Source: Pseudomonas sp. G34
GTDB taxonomy: Bacteria; Pseudomonadota; Gammaproteobacteria; Pseudomonadales; Pseudomonadaceae
Reading direction: 5' to 3'
DNA length: 64,000 nucleotides
Assembly: GCF_031119625.1 (NCBI RefSeq)
Contig: NZ_JAVHZV010000029.1
Span: forward strand, 496,001 to 560,000
This document shows positions 1 through 8,302 of this stretch, in pieces. The translations under genes were made by a program, and so were the position numbers. Positions within the stretch are counted from its first letter, which is position 1. The number at the start of each line of letters is the position of its first letter. The notes beneath the pieces are model-generated. The model was not told the DNA's origin. It was given only the letters and a program-made list of their open reading frames with translations, and made no database searches.

Positions 1-975
1 CGAGGCACCGCTCGCGTTGCGCGATACTTCCTCGACAGCGGCGCTCATCTCGGTAACCGCTGTCGCCGCCTGATCAATTTCCGCGTTCTGATTCTGCATC
101 ACCCGCGTGCTTTCCTCGGTCACCGCGGCCATCTCCTCCGCGGCAGATGCCAACTGCGTGGACGACTCGCTGATTTGCCGAATCGCCTGATTGAGATTTC
201 GTTGCATGAGCGCCTGGGCGGCCTGCAGGCGGCTGGCTTCGTCCTTGCCAGTGACGCTGATGGTTCTGGTCAGATCGCCCGCCGCGATACTCTCCGCACT
301 CAGCATGGCTTCATTGATGGGCCTGGAGATCGAGCGGGTCAGCAAGGTGGCCAGTAAAATGGTCAGAACCAAGGCAACGGCGATGGTTACCATTACCCCA
401 GTTCGCCCGTGGTTATAGGTTTCGCTGGCGTTGACGCCAGCTTGCTTGGCACCAGCGGCGTTGAAGGCAATCAATGCGTCGAGTTGCTGCTGCAGCGTCG
501 CACCTAGTTCGCGGCCGCTGCCGTTGACCAGGCTCAACGCCTGGGCTGTTTGCTGCTGGCGCAACAGATCCATCACCTGCTTTTGCATATCGAGATAGCG
601 CTGGGCACTGTCGAATACGCGTTGAAAAACCTGGCCCTCTTCTCCGGGCATCAGCAAGTCGCGTTGATAACGGGCCAGAACCTCCTCGAGCGAGGAGCGG
701 TAGCCCTGTATTGCAGTGTCATCCACACCCCCTGCATTCGTGCCTTCACTCGAAGCCAGAACCCGTAAGGTTTCCAGACGAATGTTGAGCAGATCCTTCT
801 GCATTTCACCCGATGCCTGGATGCTGGCCATCCAGTTGGTCTCGATATCCTGTTCGGCAAGATAGAGATCAGTGAGCCTGGATAACGAAAAAAAACCCAG
901 TGCCACGACCAGGAGCGAAATCAAGGCGAAGCAAAAAGCCGCCCGAGGGGCGATGTTGAAATTCCGAAAAGACAT
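1..975 (-). CDS. Methyl-accepting chemotaxis protein (3' end outside window)
   Basis: A transmembrane chemoreceptor that senses a ligand in the periplasm and signals to the CheA kinase. The 325 codons present read MSFRNFNIAPRAAF, a first membrane helix at about residues 12-32, a helical periplasmic domain of four-helix-bundle type, a second membrane helix near residues 195-215 (VMVTIAVALVLTILLAT), a HAMP domain, and the start of the coiled-coil signalling region (AAEEMAAVTEEST, AATAVTEMSAAVEEVS). The reading frame stays open to the window edge, so the kinase-contact tip and C-terminus lie outside. No strong ribosome site precedes this ATG, but no other in-frame start fits better. The ligand cannot be inferred. 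Confidence 0.93.
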   Translation of the reverse strand, partial: MSFRNFNIAPRAAFCFALISLLVVALGFFSLSRLTDLYLAEQDIETNWMASIQASGEMQKDLLNIRLETLRVLASSEGTNAGGVDDTAIQGYRSSLEEVLARYQRDLLMPGEEGQVFQRVFDSAQRYLDMQKQVMDLLRQQQTAQALSLVNGSGRELGATLQQQLDALIAFNAAGAKQAGVNASETYNHGRTGVMVTIAVALVLTILLATLLTRSISRPINEAMLSAESIAAGDLTRTISVTGKDEASRLQAAQALMQRNLNQAIRQISESSTQLASAAEEMAAVTEESTRVMQNQNAEIDQAATAVTEMSAAVEEVSRNASGAS

Positions 976-1356
976 TTGGTGCACCAATAAGGAGGAGTCG
1001 ATTACCAACGCCTCCTTGTCGGTCACGCTACAGCAGCCACGGCTGATGAACATTACAGTAGTATTAAAATGACACTAATGATCATATGAAATAAAGCGCT
1101 ACAAGGAAGAGTCGGCAATACCCTAACGATATTCTTAGTTTTTATCTTTTATATCAAAGAGTTGCGAAAAATTCGCCATTCGTACAACGAGACAGACGGT
1201 AGCTGGATGGGGCAGCAGCCCCCGATTAGAAACCGTGTGTGAGAGAGACATGATGCGCGGCTATTCAACGCCCATTTGATGGCTCAAGAGGGCCGCCAGC
1301 GAATGAACCCGGCTTGCTGCGCAGCAGCCTGTCCAGCTGGCAGCTCGACGCTGCAC
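976..1356. other. Intergenic region, promoter side of the chemoreceptor
   Basis: About 380 bases without a convincing gene. The part near 1070-1170 is AT-rich compared with the surroundings and probably carries the chemoreceptor promoter, reading leftwards. I searched by eye for a FliA-type flagellar promoter and did not find a good match. A short palindrome (GCTGCGCAGC, near 1316) follows the downstream end of the YeeE-type gene but has no T-run. Confidence 0.5.
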
Positions 1357-1776
1357 TCAGGCCGAGCGCTGCCTTTCCAGCGCAGCGAACAGGTACATGC
1401 CAGCCAGCATGGCAGACACGAATAACAGGGCCTGCCAATGCCAGGTCAGCAACAGCACCACCGCAGGCCCCGGACAGATTCCCGCGATACCCCAGCCCGC
1501 ACCGAACAACAGGCTGCCACCGACCAGGCGGGCATCCACCTCACGCCTGGCCGGCAGCTGCATGGGCGTACCTGACAGCGAGCGTTTATGCTTGCCTGCC
1601 CAATTCATGGGAATCGCGGCCACCGCGATGGCCCCGACCATGACCGGGGCCAATGACGGGTCCCAGGCGCCTGCCACATCGAGAAAGGCCAGTACCTTGG
1701 CGGGATTTGCCATACCGGCCAACAGCAGGCCCAGGCCGAATAGCAACCCGGCGAAAAATGCGCTCACCCTGGCCAT
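1357..1776 (-). CDS. YeeE/YedE family inner-membrane transporter, second component
   Basis: Small integral membrane protein (139 aa) of the YeeE/YedE (DUF395) family, whose members move sulfur compounds such as thiosulfate or sulfide equivalents across the inner membrane. The start MARVSAFFAGLLFG at 1776 gives a normal length. Hydrophobic segments alternate with the conserved loop GAGWGIAGICPGPA around residues 90-103, which holds the family cysteine. It begins 2 bases after the stop of the upstream partner, so the pair is almost certainly co-translated. Together the two half-length proteins correspond to one full-length YeeE. Confidence 0.85.
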   Translation of the reverse strand: MARVSAFFAGLLFGLGLLLAGMANPAKVLAFLDVAGAWDPSLAPVMVGAIAVAAIPMNWAGKHKRSLSGTPMQLPARREVDARLVGGSLLFGAGWGIAGICPGPAVVLLLTWHWQALLFVSAMLAGMYLFAALERQRSA

Positions 1777-1778
1777 GT

Positions 1779-2213
1779 TCAAGCCCCCAGCACATGACGA
1801 ATCAGGTACACCGTGGCGAAACCGGTGGCCATGAAGCATACCGTGGCAACGAGCGAGCGCGGGGCCAGCCGCGAGATTCCACATACCCCATGACCGCTCG
1901 TGCAACCCGAGCCATAACGCACGCCCACCCCGACCAACACGCCGGCCAGGATCAATGCGGGCCAGCCGCTATCGATTGCGATCTCCGGCAAGGCGGCGAA
2001 TGCGCCCCACAGCAGCGGCGCTAGCAGCAGCCCGAGCAGAAAGCACACCTTCTCACTCCAGCCGTCGCTGCCGCGTTGCAGTGCGGCGGCCAGCAAACCG
2101 CTGATCCCGGCGATGCGGCCATTGACGACCATGAACACACTAACCGCCAACCCGATCAACGCCCCGCCCCCCAGGGAAGCCCAGGGGGTAAAGCTGTTCC
2201 AATCAATGCTCAT
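1779..2213 (-). CDS. YeeE/YedE family inner-membrane transporter, first component
   Basis: Membrane protein of 144 aa, DUF395 family, the first half of a split YeeE/YedE transporter. The start MSIDWNSFTPWASLGGG at 2213 is preferred over an in-frame ATG 12 codons upstream because homologues begin with a short cytoplasmic arm followed by GGGALIGLA. The signature GSGCTSGHGVCGISR lies near residues 104-118 and carries two cysteines implicated in the family in binding a sulfur species. The gene is followed at once by its partner. The neighbouring LysR gene runs in the same direction, but it faces the dehydratase cluster on its other side and is more likely tied to that. Confidence 0.87.
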   Translation of the reverse strand: MSIDWNSFTPWASLGGGALIGLAVSVFMVVNGRIAGISGLLAAALQRGSDGWSEKVCFLLGLLLAPLLWGAFAALPEIAIDSGWPALILAGVLVGVGVRYGSGCTSGHGVCGISRLAPRSLVATVCFMATGFATVYLIRHVLGA

Positions 2214-2357
2214 GCTGCTGCCCCTTGTACGACGGCGTATGGAAATCACAGATATAGCAATCTGACATCCTTCAGGCTAGTGGCCTTGGCTGTAACTGTT
2301 CCCTCCACCTTGATTGGCCAGTTGTTCACGGCATGCAGGCTTACGACGCAAAGCGTG

Positions 2358-3290
2358 CTAGTCCTCTATAGGCTCCAGCGATGGGAAGTCGGCCAACAGC
2401 TCTACCAGGGTTTCGCGAAGCCATCGATTGGCCGGATCATGATGAAAGCGGGTGTGCCAATGCAGATGGATGTCGTAACCCGTGATCTCCCAGGGAAGTG
2501 GCACAAGGCGAACCCGGGCGATTTCAGCAAAGCGGCGCCCTACCGCCAGGGGTACGGTCGCGATCATGGTGGACTCAGCCACCAGAAAGGGAACCCCCAT
2601 GAAACGCGGTAGGCTGAACCGTATTCGGCGGGTGACTCCACGCTTGGCGAGCTCGCGATCCAGAATGCTCATCCCACGGCCATCGGCCTGAACGGCAACA
2701 TGCTCGGCGGCTTGATACTGCTCCATGGTCAAGCGCTCGCCAATGTGGGGGTGATCCTCGCGAACGATGCAGACAAAGGTGTGGCTGTACAGGGCACGGT
2801 TGCGGATCGACGAGTTGAGCAAGCGCGGGAAGTAGCCGATGGCCGCGTCCACGTCACCGGCATCCAGCCCCTCTTCCAGCTGCTCGGAAGATAGCGCCAG
2901 CGTACGGATACGCAATCCCGGAGCGCGCTCGTCCAGCACACGCATCAATTTCGGCAAGAAAACCATCTCACCGATATCGGACATGCAGAGCACAAACTGG
3001 CGCTCTGAATGCTCAGGCACAAATCCGGAAGATGGCAGAACCTCACTGCTGACCAGTTCGAGAATGCGCTGCACCGGCTCGGCAATCTGCAAAGCCCTGG
3101 CTGTCGGCTGCATGCCTCGCGACGTGCGTACGAACAGTGGGTCATCGAACAGCGTGCGCAGTTTGGACAGTGCGAAGCTCATGGCCGGCTGGCTAAGCCC
3201 CATCAAATCACCTGCCTGGGTCACGCTTTGCTTGCGGCGCAACGCGTCGAAGACTTTCAGCAAATTGAGGTCGACATCCCTGATATCCAT
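2358..3290 (-). CDS. LysR-family transcriptional regulator
   Basis: A 310-aa LysR-type regulator of the NodD/LeuO-like branch. The winged helix-turn-helix covers about residues 8-66 (LLKVFDALRRKQSVTQAGD, LSQPAMSFALSKLR, DPLFVRTSRGMQPT), followed by the two-lobed co-inducer domain from about residue 95. It is transcribed divergently from the IlvD/AcnX cluster across about 120 bases, the classic arrangement for a LysR activator and its target operon. I infer that it senses the substrate of that pathway or an intermediate and also represses itself. The inducer is unknown. Confidence 0.93.
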   Translation of the reverse strand: MDIRDVDLNLLKVFDALRRKQSVTQAGDLMGLSQPAMSFALSKLRTLFDDPLFVRTSRGMQPTARALQIAEPVQRILELVSSEVLPSSGFVPEHSERQFVLCMSDIGEMVFLPKLMRVLDERAPGLRIRTLALSSEQLEEGLDAGDVDAAIGYFPRLLNSSIRNRALYSHTFVCIVREDHPHIGERLTMEQYQAAEHVAVQADGRGMSILDRELAKRGVTRRIRFSLPRFMGVPFLVAESTMIATVPLAVGRRFAEIARVRLVPLPWEITGYDIHLHWHTRFHHDPANRWLRETLVELLADFPSLEPIED

Positions 3291-3330
3291 ATTTTGGATT
3301 TCACATATAAGGGAAATTAGGTTTTCGAAT

Positions 3331-3348
3331 TCTAGACGTCACCCTAGA
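3331..3348. promoter_or_regulatory. Palindrome in the LysR / dehydratase divergent region
   Basis: TCTAG, eight bases, then CTAGA: a perfect 5+5 inverted repeat between the divergent LysR gene and the catabolic cluster. Its place 62 bases before the dehydratase start fits a LysR recognition site, although the spacing is not the canonical T-N11-A. An AT-rich stretch (3291-3320) beside it may hold the promoters. Suggestive only. Confidence 0.35.
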
Positions 3349-3409
3349 CTCGCCACAAGACATCCGTGAAACCCGGCTTGGCTGAAAAATAACAACAATG
3401 GAGCACACA

Positions 3410-5122
3410 ATGCCCAAGAAGCTGCGAAGCAATTTCCCCTATGGCTCCTATCTGTGGGCCGTGCGCGCTGCCCAATGGCGAGCATTGGGGATCGACGAAA
3501 GCGAACTGGAAAAACCCAAGATCGCCATCGTCAATTCCTCCTCCAACCTGGCCATTTGCTTCAGTCACCTGGATGGAATCGCCGCCGAGCTCAAGCAATC
3601 GATCCGCGATGCTGGCGCCCTGCCCTTCGAGATTCGTACCGCAGCGCCAAGCGATTTCATCACCGGCGCGGGAGCCGGCGGCGCCTACATGCTGGCCGCT
3701 CGCGACCTGATTACCAATGACATCGAGGTAGCGGTCGAGGGGGCTCAGCTCGACGGCATGATCTGCCTGGCCTCCTGTGACAAGACGGTCCCCGGTCAGC
3801 TGATGGCCGCCGCTCGCCTGAATATTCCGACCCTGGTGGTGGTCTGTGGTTACCAGCCCAGCGGTGAATACAACGGCCAGCATGTCGATATCGAAGACGT
3901 ATTCATCGGTTCCATGCACGCCGTCACAGGCAAGCTGCCGATCGAAGAGTTGGTAGGCATGGCGCGCAATGCCATCAAGGGGCCAGGCGTGTGTTCCGGT
4001 ATGGGTACGGCCAATTCCATGCATCTGGTCTGCGAAGCGCTGGGGATGGCATTGCCGGGTAGCTCGCCGATTGCCGCCAACAGCCCGCAGATGTTCGACT
4101 TCGTGCGCCTGGCCGGGCAACGCATCGTGGCCATGATCGAAGAAGACCTGAAGCCACGCGACATCCTCAGCCCCGGCGCGTTTGCCAATGCAGTCAGTGT
4201 TGTACTCGCCGCGGGTGGCTCGGTGAACTGCATCAAGCACATGCAGGCCGTAGCCGCGGAAGGTGGCATCGATGTCGATGTCTACGCGCTTTTCCGCGAA
4301 CTGGGCAATCGCATACCGGTACTGGTTGGCGTGCGGCCCATGGGCGAGCACAGTATCGAGCAGATGGAGGCCGCGGGTGGCGGCCGCGCCCTGCTCAAGC
4401 GCCTGGAGCCGCTGTTGCACGGTGACGCCTTGACCGTTACCGGCAAGACCCTCGCCGACAATCTGCAGGGGGTGGTCGTTGGCGATGAGCAGGTCATCCG
4501 GCCTCTACAGCGTCCGTTCGCGACACAACCGGCGATCGTCATGCTGCGTGGCAACATCGCGCCCCAGGCAGGGATCGTCAAATATGGCATAGACCCCAGC
4601 AAGATGCGCCGTTTCAGCGGGCCGGCGATCTGTTTCGAACGCTCTGCCGATGCCATTGATGCACTGCAGGACGGGCGTATCAAACCGGGTCATGTGGTGG
4701 TGATGCGCGGTGCCGGTGTACGTGGTGGCCCGGCCATGGGCGGCGGCGCATCGCGCGTGGTGTTCGCGATTGACGGCGCCGGTCTCGGAGACAAGGTGGC
4801 CATGCTCACCGACGGTCACCTTTCCGGCCTGGTATGCAAAGGCCTGGTGGTGGCGGAGGTCGCCCCGGAAGCAGCCGTCGGCGGCCCGCTGGCGCTGGTG
4901 GAAGATGGCGACATCATCGACATCGACCTGGACGACAATCGTCTCGATGCACGTATAGATGCCGCAGAGTTCCAGGTACGCGCAGAGCGCTGGCAGCCCC
5001 AACCGGCCCAGTTCGGAGGCGGTTGGCTGGACATCTACCGGGGCGCGGTCAAGGGCATGGAGCACGGCGCCGTGCTGATCAAGCCGCTGGACATCAGCGA
5101 CGAGCAGGAGGCCGGCCGATGA
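3410..5122 (+). CDS. IlvD/Edd-family [Fe-S] dehydratase
   Basis: A 570-aa dehydratase of the dihydroxy-acid / sugar-acid dehydratase family, which removes water from a 2,3-dihydroxy carboxylate to give a 2-keto acid. Three conserved cysteines that would hold the cluster are seen at about residues 50 (LAICFSHLDG), 123 (LASCDKTVPG) and 195 (GPGVCSGMGT). The last is followed by the family block NSMHLVCEALGMALPGSS. The ATG at 3410 is chosen because GGAG lies 6 bases upstream; the in-frame ATG at 3398 would contain part of that site. Divergence from housekeeping IlvD and linkage to aconitase X argue for a catabolic substrate. It overlaps the next gene by ATGA. Confidence 0.88.
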   Translation: MPKKLRSNFPYGSYLWAVRAAQWRALGIDESELEKPKIAIVNSSSNLAICFSHLDGIAAELKQSIRDAGALPFEIRTAAPSDFITGAGAGGAYMLAARDLITNDIEVAVEGAQLDGMICLASCDKTVPGQLMAAARLNIPTLVVVCGYQPSGEYNGQHVDIEDVFIGSMHAVTGKLPIEELVGMARNAIKGPGVCSGMGTANSMHLVCEALGMALPGSSPIAANSPQMFDFVRLAGQRIVAMIEEDLKPRDILSPGAFANAVSVVLAAGGSVNCIKHMQAVAAEGGIDVDVYALFRELGNRIPVLVGVRPMGEHSIEQMEAAGGGRALLKRLEPLLHGDALTVTGKTLADNLQGVVVGDEQVIRPLQRPFATQPAIVMLRGNIAPQAGIVKYGIDPSKMRRFSGPAICFERSADAIDALQDGRIKPGHVVVMRGAGVRGGPAMGGGASRVVFAIDGAGLGDKVAMLTDGHLSGLVCKGLVVAEVAPEAAVGGPLALVEDGDIIDIDLDDNRLDARIDAAEFQVRAERWQPQPAQFGGGWLDIYRGAVKGMEHGAVLIKPLDISDEQEAGR

Positions 5123-6402
5123 AACTGCGTGACGATGAAAAGGCCATGCTCGATGGTGCCCAGGGCCCGGCCGTCAGCAAGGCCATGGACCTGCTGGTGC
5201 GCTATGGCGAGGCCCTGGGGGCCGAATGCCTGGTCGATACCCACAACGTTGCCGGCACCATTGGCGCTACCACCCCTTTTCTGCGCCAGTACGGCGACCG
5301 TAATGGCGGCATGGATGCGGTATTCAGCGAGTTCAACCTGGATAGCGCCGAGGTCGTGCCGATCCCCAAGGTCAAGGTCTTCAGCAGTCATCTGCAGCAG
5401 GGCATCGACCCTAAGAACGCCGCGCGACAAGGGGTCAGCGAGGACGTGGTACGCATCTACGAGCGGGGGCAAAGCTACAGCAGCGCCTTGGGCGTGCAGC
5501 CGCTCAATACCTGCACGCCCTATCAGGTCGGCAACGTGCCGGTCAAAGGCGAGCATTGCGCCTGGATGGAATCCTCGGCGGTGATCTACGTCAATTCGGT
5601 GCTTGGCGCCCGGACCAATGCCGAGGGCCGGGAAAGCACCGGTGCGGCCATGCTGACCGGCAAGATTCCCTACTGGGGCCTGCACATTGACGATAACCGT
5701 CGCGGTACGCACCTGGTTCAACTGGACATTGATGTCAGCAGCACCGCGGACTGGGGGTTGCTCGGCTACTGGCTGGGCGAGCAGGTGCAGGATCGCATCC
5801 CGGTGATCGAAGGCATCCGCCACCAGCCCAACCTGGCCCGCCTCAAGCACTTCGGCGCGGCCGCCGCCTCCAGTGGCGGCGTGGAGATGTATCACCTGGT
5901 TGGCGTCACACCTGAAGCACGCACCCGCGAAGAAGCGTTTGGCAGGCGGCAGATCGAGTCGGTGCTGCGCTTCGGTGAAGCCGAACGCCGCTGGGCCTAC
6001 GAACAGGTCAATATCACCGCGCGAAACGCACAGGTGGACTTTGTCATGCTCGGCTGCCCGCACTACAGCCTGGAGCAAATCTGGGAAGTCTGCCAGTTGC
6101 TCGAGGGCCAGCGCTTGAGCGTAAACACCGAGCTATGGATCTTCACCGCGGCCTCCATCAAACAGCTCGCTGATCAGGCCGGCTACACGCGCATCATCGA
6201 GGCGGCCGGCGGCCACCTGATGACCGATACCTGCTCGGCCATCGGCAGGGTGGTTCCCAAGGGTACCCAGGTGGCTGCGGTAGATTCGGCGAAACAGGCC
6301 CATTACCTGCCCGCCATCATGGGGATCGAAACCTGGTTCGGGACCACTGCCGACTGCATACAGGCTGCCATCGAAGGACACTGGACGGGAGCATTGAAAT
6401 GA
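5119..6402 (+). CDS. Aconitase X catalytic (large) subunit
   Basis: A 427-aa protein of the aconitase X (DUF521) family. Known members are iron-sulfur dehydratases, including bacterial cis-3-hydroxy-L-proline dehydratase and the archaeal phosphomevalonate dehydratase. Recognisable blocks: MLDGAQGPAVSKAMDLLVRY at the start, NTCTPYQVGNVPVKGEHCAW near residues 132-151, the MLGCPHYSLEQI cysteine loop near residue 310, and TDTCSAIGRVVPKG near residue 375. Here the small swivel domain is a separate gene, the two-subunit form. Start and stop overlap both neighbours by ATGA, which implies translational coupling and equal subunit supply. Substrate not established. Confidence 0.87.
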   Translation: MKLRDDEKAMLDGAQGPAVSKAMDLLVRYGEALGAECLVDTHNVAGTIGATTPFLRQYGDRNGGMDAVFSEFNLDSAEVVPIPKVKVFSSHLQQGIDPKNAARQGVSEDVVRIYERGQSYSSALGVQPLNTCTPYQVGNVPVKGEHCAWMESSAVIYVNSVLGARTNAEGRESTGAAMLTGKIPYWGLHIDDNRRGTHLVQLDIDVSSTADWGLLGYWLGEQVQDRIPVIEGIRHQPNLARLKHFGAAAASSGGVEMYHLVGVTPEARTREEAFGRRQIESVLRFGEAERRWAYEQVNITARNAQVDFVMLGCPHYSLEQIWEVCQLLEGQRLSVNTELWIFTAASIKQLADQAGYTRIIEAAGGHLMTDTCSAIGRVVPKGTQVAAVDSAKQAHYLPAIMGIETWFGTTADCIQAAIEGHWTGALK

Positions 6403-6869
6403 CCGATTCGTTCACGCTCAAAGGTCGCAAGGTGGTCGGTGGCGTCTTCGAAGGCGAAGCACTGGTGACACGTGACCGTATTTCCGGCTGGGGTGGTATC
6501 GACCCACGCAGCGGTACGGTGATCGAGACTCGCCATGAACTGAAAGGCATCAGCTTTGCGGGCAAGGTCCTGGTGTTTCCCGGTGCGAAGGGCTCTTCCG
6601 GGTGGTCCTCGCAGTTTCATATCGCCCGCCTCGCCGGCGTTGCGCCCGGCGCCATGCTGTTCAATGAAATGACCGCCAAGATGGCCCTCGGCGCCGTTGT
6701 GGTTCATGCACCCGCGTTGACGGCGTTCGATGACGATCCTCTGTGGCGTATTCGTACCGGCGACTGGGTACGCGTCGACGCCGACGCAGGCACCGTCGAG
6801 GTCACCCCGCGACACCTCGACAGCCGAAAGGAAAATCAAGCAACTCAACGCGCTAACGCGGAGCCCTGA
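6399..6869 (+). CDS. Aconitase X swivel (small) subunit
   Basis: A 156-aa DUF126 protein, the swivel domain that closes over the aconitase X active site. It shows the family features KGRKVVGGVFEGEALVT at the N-terminus, LSGWGGIDP-like (RISGWGGIDPRSG) and the conserved serine loop PGAKGSSGWSS near residues 61-71. The start codon overlaps the stop of the large subunit (ATGA). The last 20 residues are polar and probably disordered. With the large subunit it should form one heterodimeric [Fe-S] hydro-lyase. Confidence 0.86.
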   Translation: MTDSFTLKGRKVVGGVFEGEALVTRDRISGWGGIDPRSGTVIETRHELKGISFAGKVLVFPGAKGSSGWSSQFHIARLAGVAPGAMLFNEMTAKMALGAVVVHAPALTAFDDDPLWRIRTGDWVRVDADAGTVEVTPRHLDSRKENQATQRANAEP

Positions 6870-6960
6870 AGGCTCTCTCCCAACCCTTGTCGAGGCTTTT
6901 CACCGGCATTGTCCAGGTGGCGGGTTCGGCTGCACTTTTTTCAGCACAAGGCAGGTATTC

Positions 6961-8238
6961 ATGGCTCATATCATTCGCACCGTTCGTCGTGACCATGCCC
7001 CACAGGCGCAACGCCTCAAGGCCGATATTTGTATCGCGGGTGCGGGGATTTCCGGTATTTCTGCCGCCCTCGAAGCAGCGAGCCTGGGCAAGCGCGTGGT
7101 GCTGTTCGACGCTCTACCCATGCTGGGTGGCCAAGCTGTCGGCTCGATCATCGGCACCTTCTGCGGGCTATTTTCCAACGGCCCGAATCGTCGCCAACTG
7201 ACCCATGGCATCGCCGATGGTATTTTGCGCGACCTTGGGGCCAGCGGTGACCTGCATCACAAGGTCGGCCCGCTGACCACCGTCGTGTACTACGACGAGG
7301 TGGCATTGGGGCGCTGGATCGGCCAGCAGATCCTCGATGCCGGCATCACCGTTGTGCTTGGGGCGGTACTGCGCGACGTGGTGCGCGAGGGCAATCGCGT
7401 CTGCCAGGTCCAGCTGGCCACGCGCTATGGTGATGTCCAGGTGGATGCCGACGGCTTCGTCGATGCCAGCGGCGATGCCGCCCTGACCTGGAATGCGGGC
7501 TTCGCCTGCCGCGAGCCCGACACGCCGATATACGGCACGCAGATGTTTGTCATGGAGCATATCGACGAAACTCACCTGCCAAGCCGCGAGGCATTCACCG
7601 AGCGGGTCAAGGCCCGCGCCAGGGACTATGGCATCGAGCGCGACGACGGCTTGTTCTTCCAGTTTCCCGGGCGTGGCACGGCCGCCTTCAACATGACCCA
7701 TATCGAAACGCCGCTGGATCCGGTGTTCGCCTCGCATGTCGCCATCGAGGGGCGCCAGCAGGTGGACAAGGTGATTGCCTTCCTCAAAGCCGAGTACCCC
7801 GAGGTCTACGGCCAGGCGCGGGTTCGTGCCTATGCCCTGCCGGGCATCCGCCAGACCCGCTGGATCGTCGGCCAGCATCATCTGACTACCGATGAAGTGC
7901 GAGCGGCAACGCGTTTCCCCGATGCGGTTGCGCTGACGTCCTGGCCAGTGGAGCTGCATGGCGATGCCAAAGGCTATCAGTGGGAGCCCTTCGGCGATGA
8001 GCATGTGCATAGCGTGCCACTGCGCAGCCTGCTGCCGGAAGGCAGTGAAAACCTGGTGGTAGCCGGACGCTGCGTAGACGCCGATGCCGCCGCGCTGTCG
8101 AGCATACGCGTCATGGGGCCCTGCATCGCCATGGGCGCCGCTGCTGCACACGCCCTGGATCTGGCAGGGCCGCAGGGCAAGGTCAGCGATGTACCGACGT
8201 CGGCGTTACAAGAGCGCCTGAGTTTCAACCTGCAGTAA
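6961..8238 (+). CDS. FAD-dependent oxidoreductase (FAD_oxidored family)
   Basis: A 425-aa flavoprotein. A dinucleotide-binding motif GAGISGISAALEAA sits near residues 26-39, followed by an acidic-ended strand (RVVLFDA) and the glycine-rich turn MLGGQAVGSIIGTFCGLFS. A second FAD-contacting stretch (LVVAGRCVDADAAALSSIR) lies near the C-terminus. This matches the FAD_oxidored superfamily, whose members oxidise or isomerise carboxylate substrates. A ribosome site (AAGGCAGG) precedes the ATG at 6961. The longer open frame upstream overlaps the small AcnX gene and is not needed. It sits inside the catabolic cluster, so it probably acts before or after the dehydratases. Its electron acceptor is unknown. 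Confidence 0.85.
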   Translation: MAHIIRTVRRDHAPQAQRLKADICIAGAGISGISAALEAASLGKRVVLFDALPMLGGQAVGSIIGTFCGLFSNGPNRRQLTHGIADGILRDLGASGDLHHKVGPLTTVVYYDEVALGRWIGQQILDAGITVVLGAVLRDVVREGNRVCQVQLATRYGDVQVDADGFVDASGDAALTWNAGFACREPDTPIYGTQMFVMEHIDETHLPSREAFTERVKARARDYGIERDDGLFFQFPGRGTAAFNMTHIETPLDPVFASHVAIEGRQQVDKVIAFLKAEYPEVYGQARVRAYALPGIRQTRWIVGQHHLTTDEVRAATRFPDAVALTSWPVELHGDAKGYQWEPFGDEHVHSVPLRSLLPEGSENLVVAGRCVDADAAALSSIRVMGPCIAMGAAAAHALDLAGPQGKVSDVPTSALQERLSFNLQ

Positions 8239-8302
8239 AGGCTGATGCCCCGCAGCAATACGGGGCCTACAACAAAAAATCGCAGCGCTGTGGAGAATAA
8301 CA

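Noticed and set aside
3398..3409. Upstream ATG for the IlvD-like dehydratase
   Set aside because: The GGAG ribosome site overlaps it and is correctly spaced only for the ATG at 3410.
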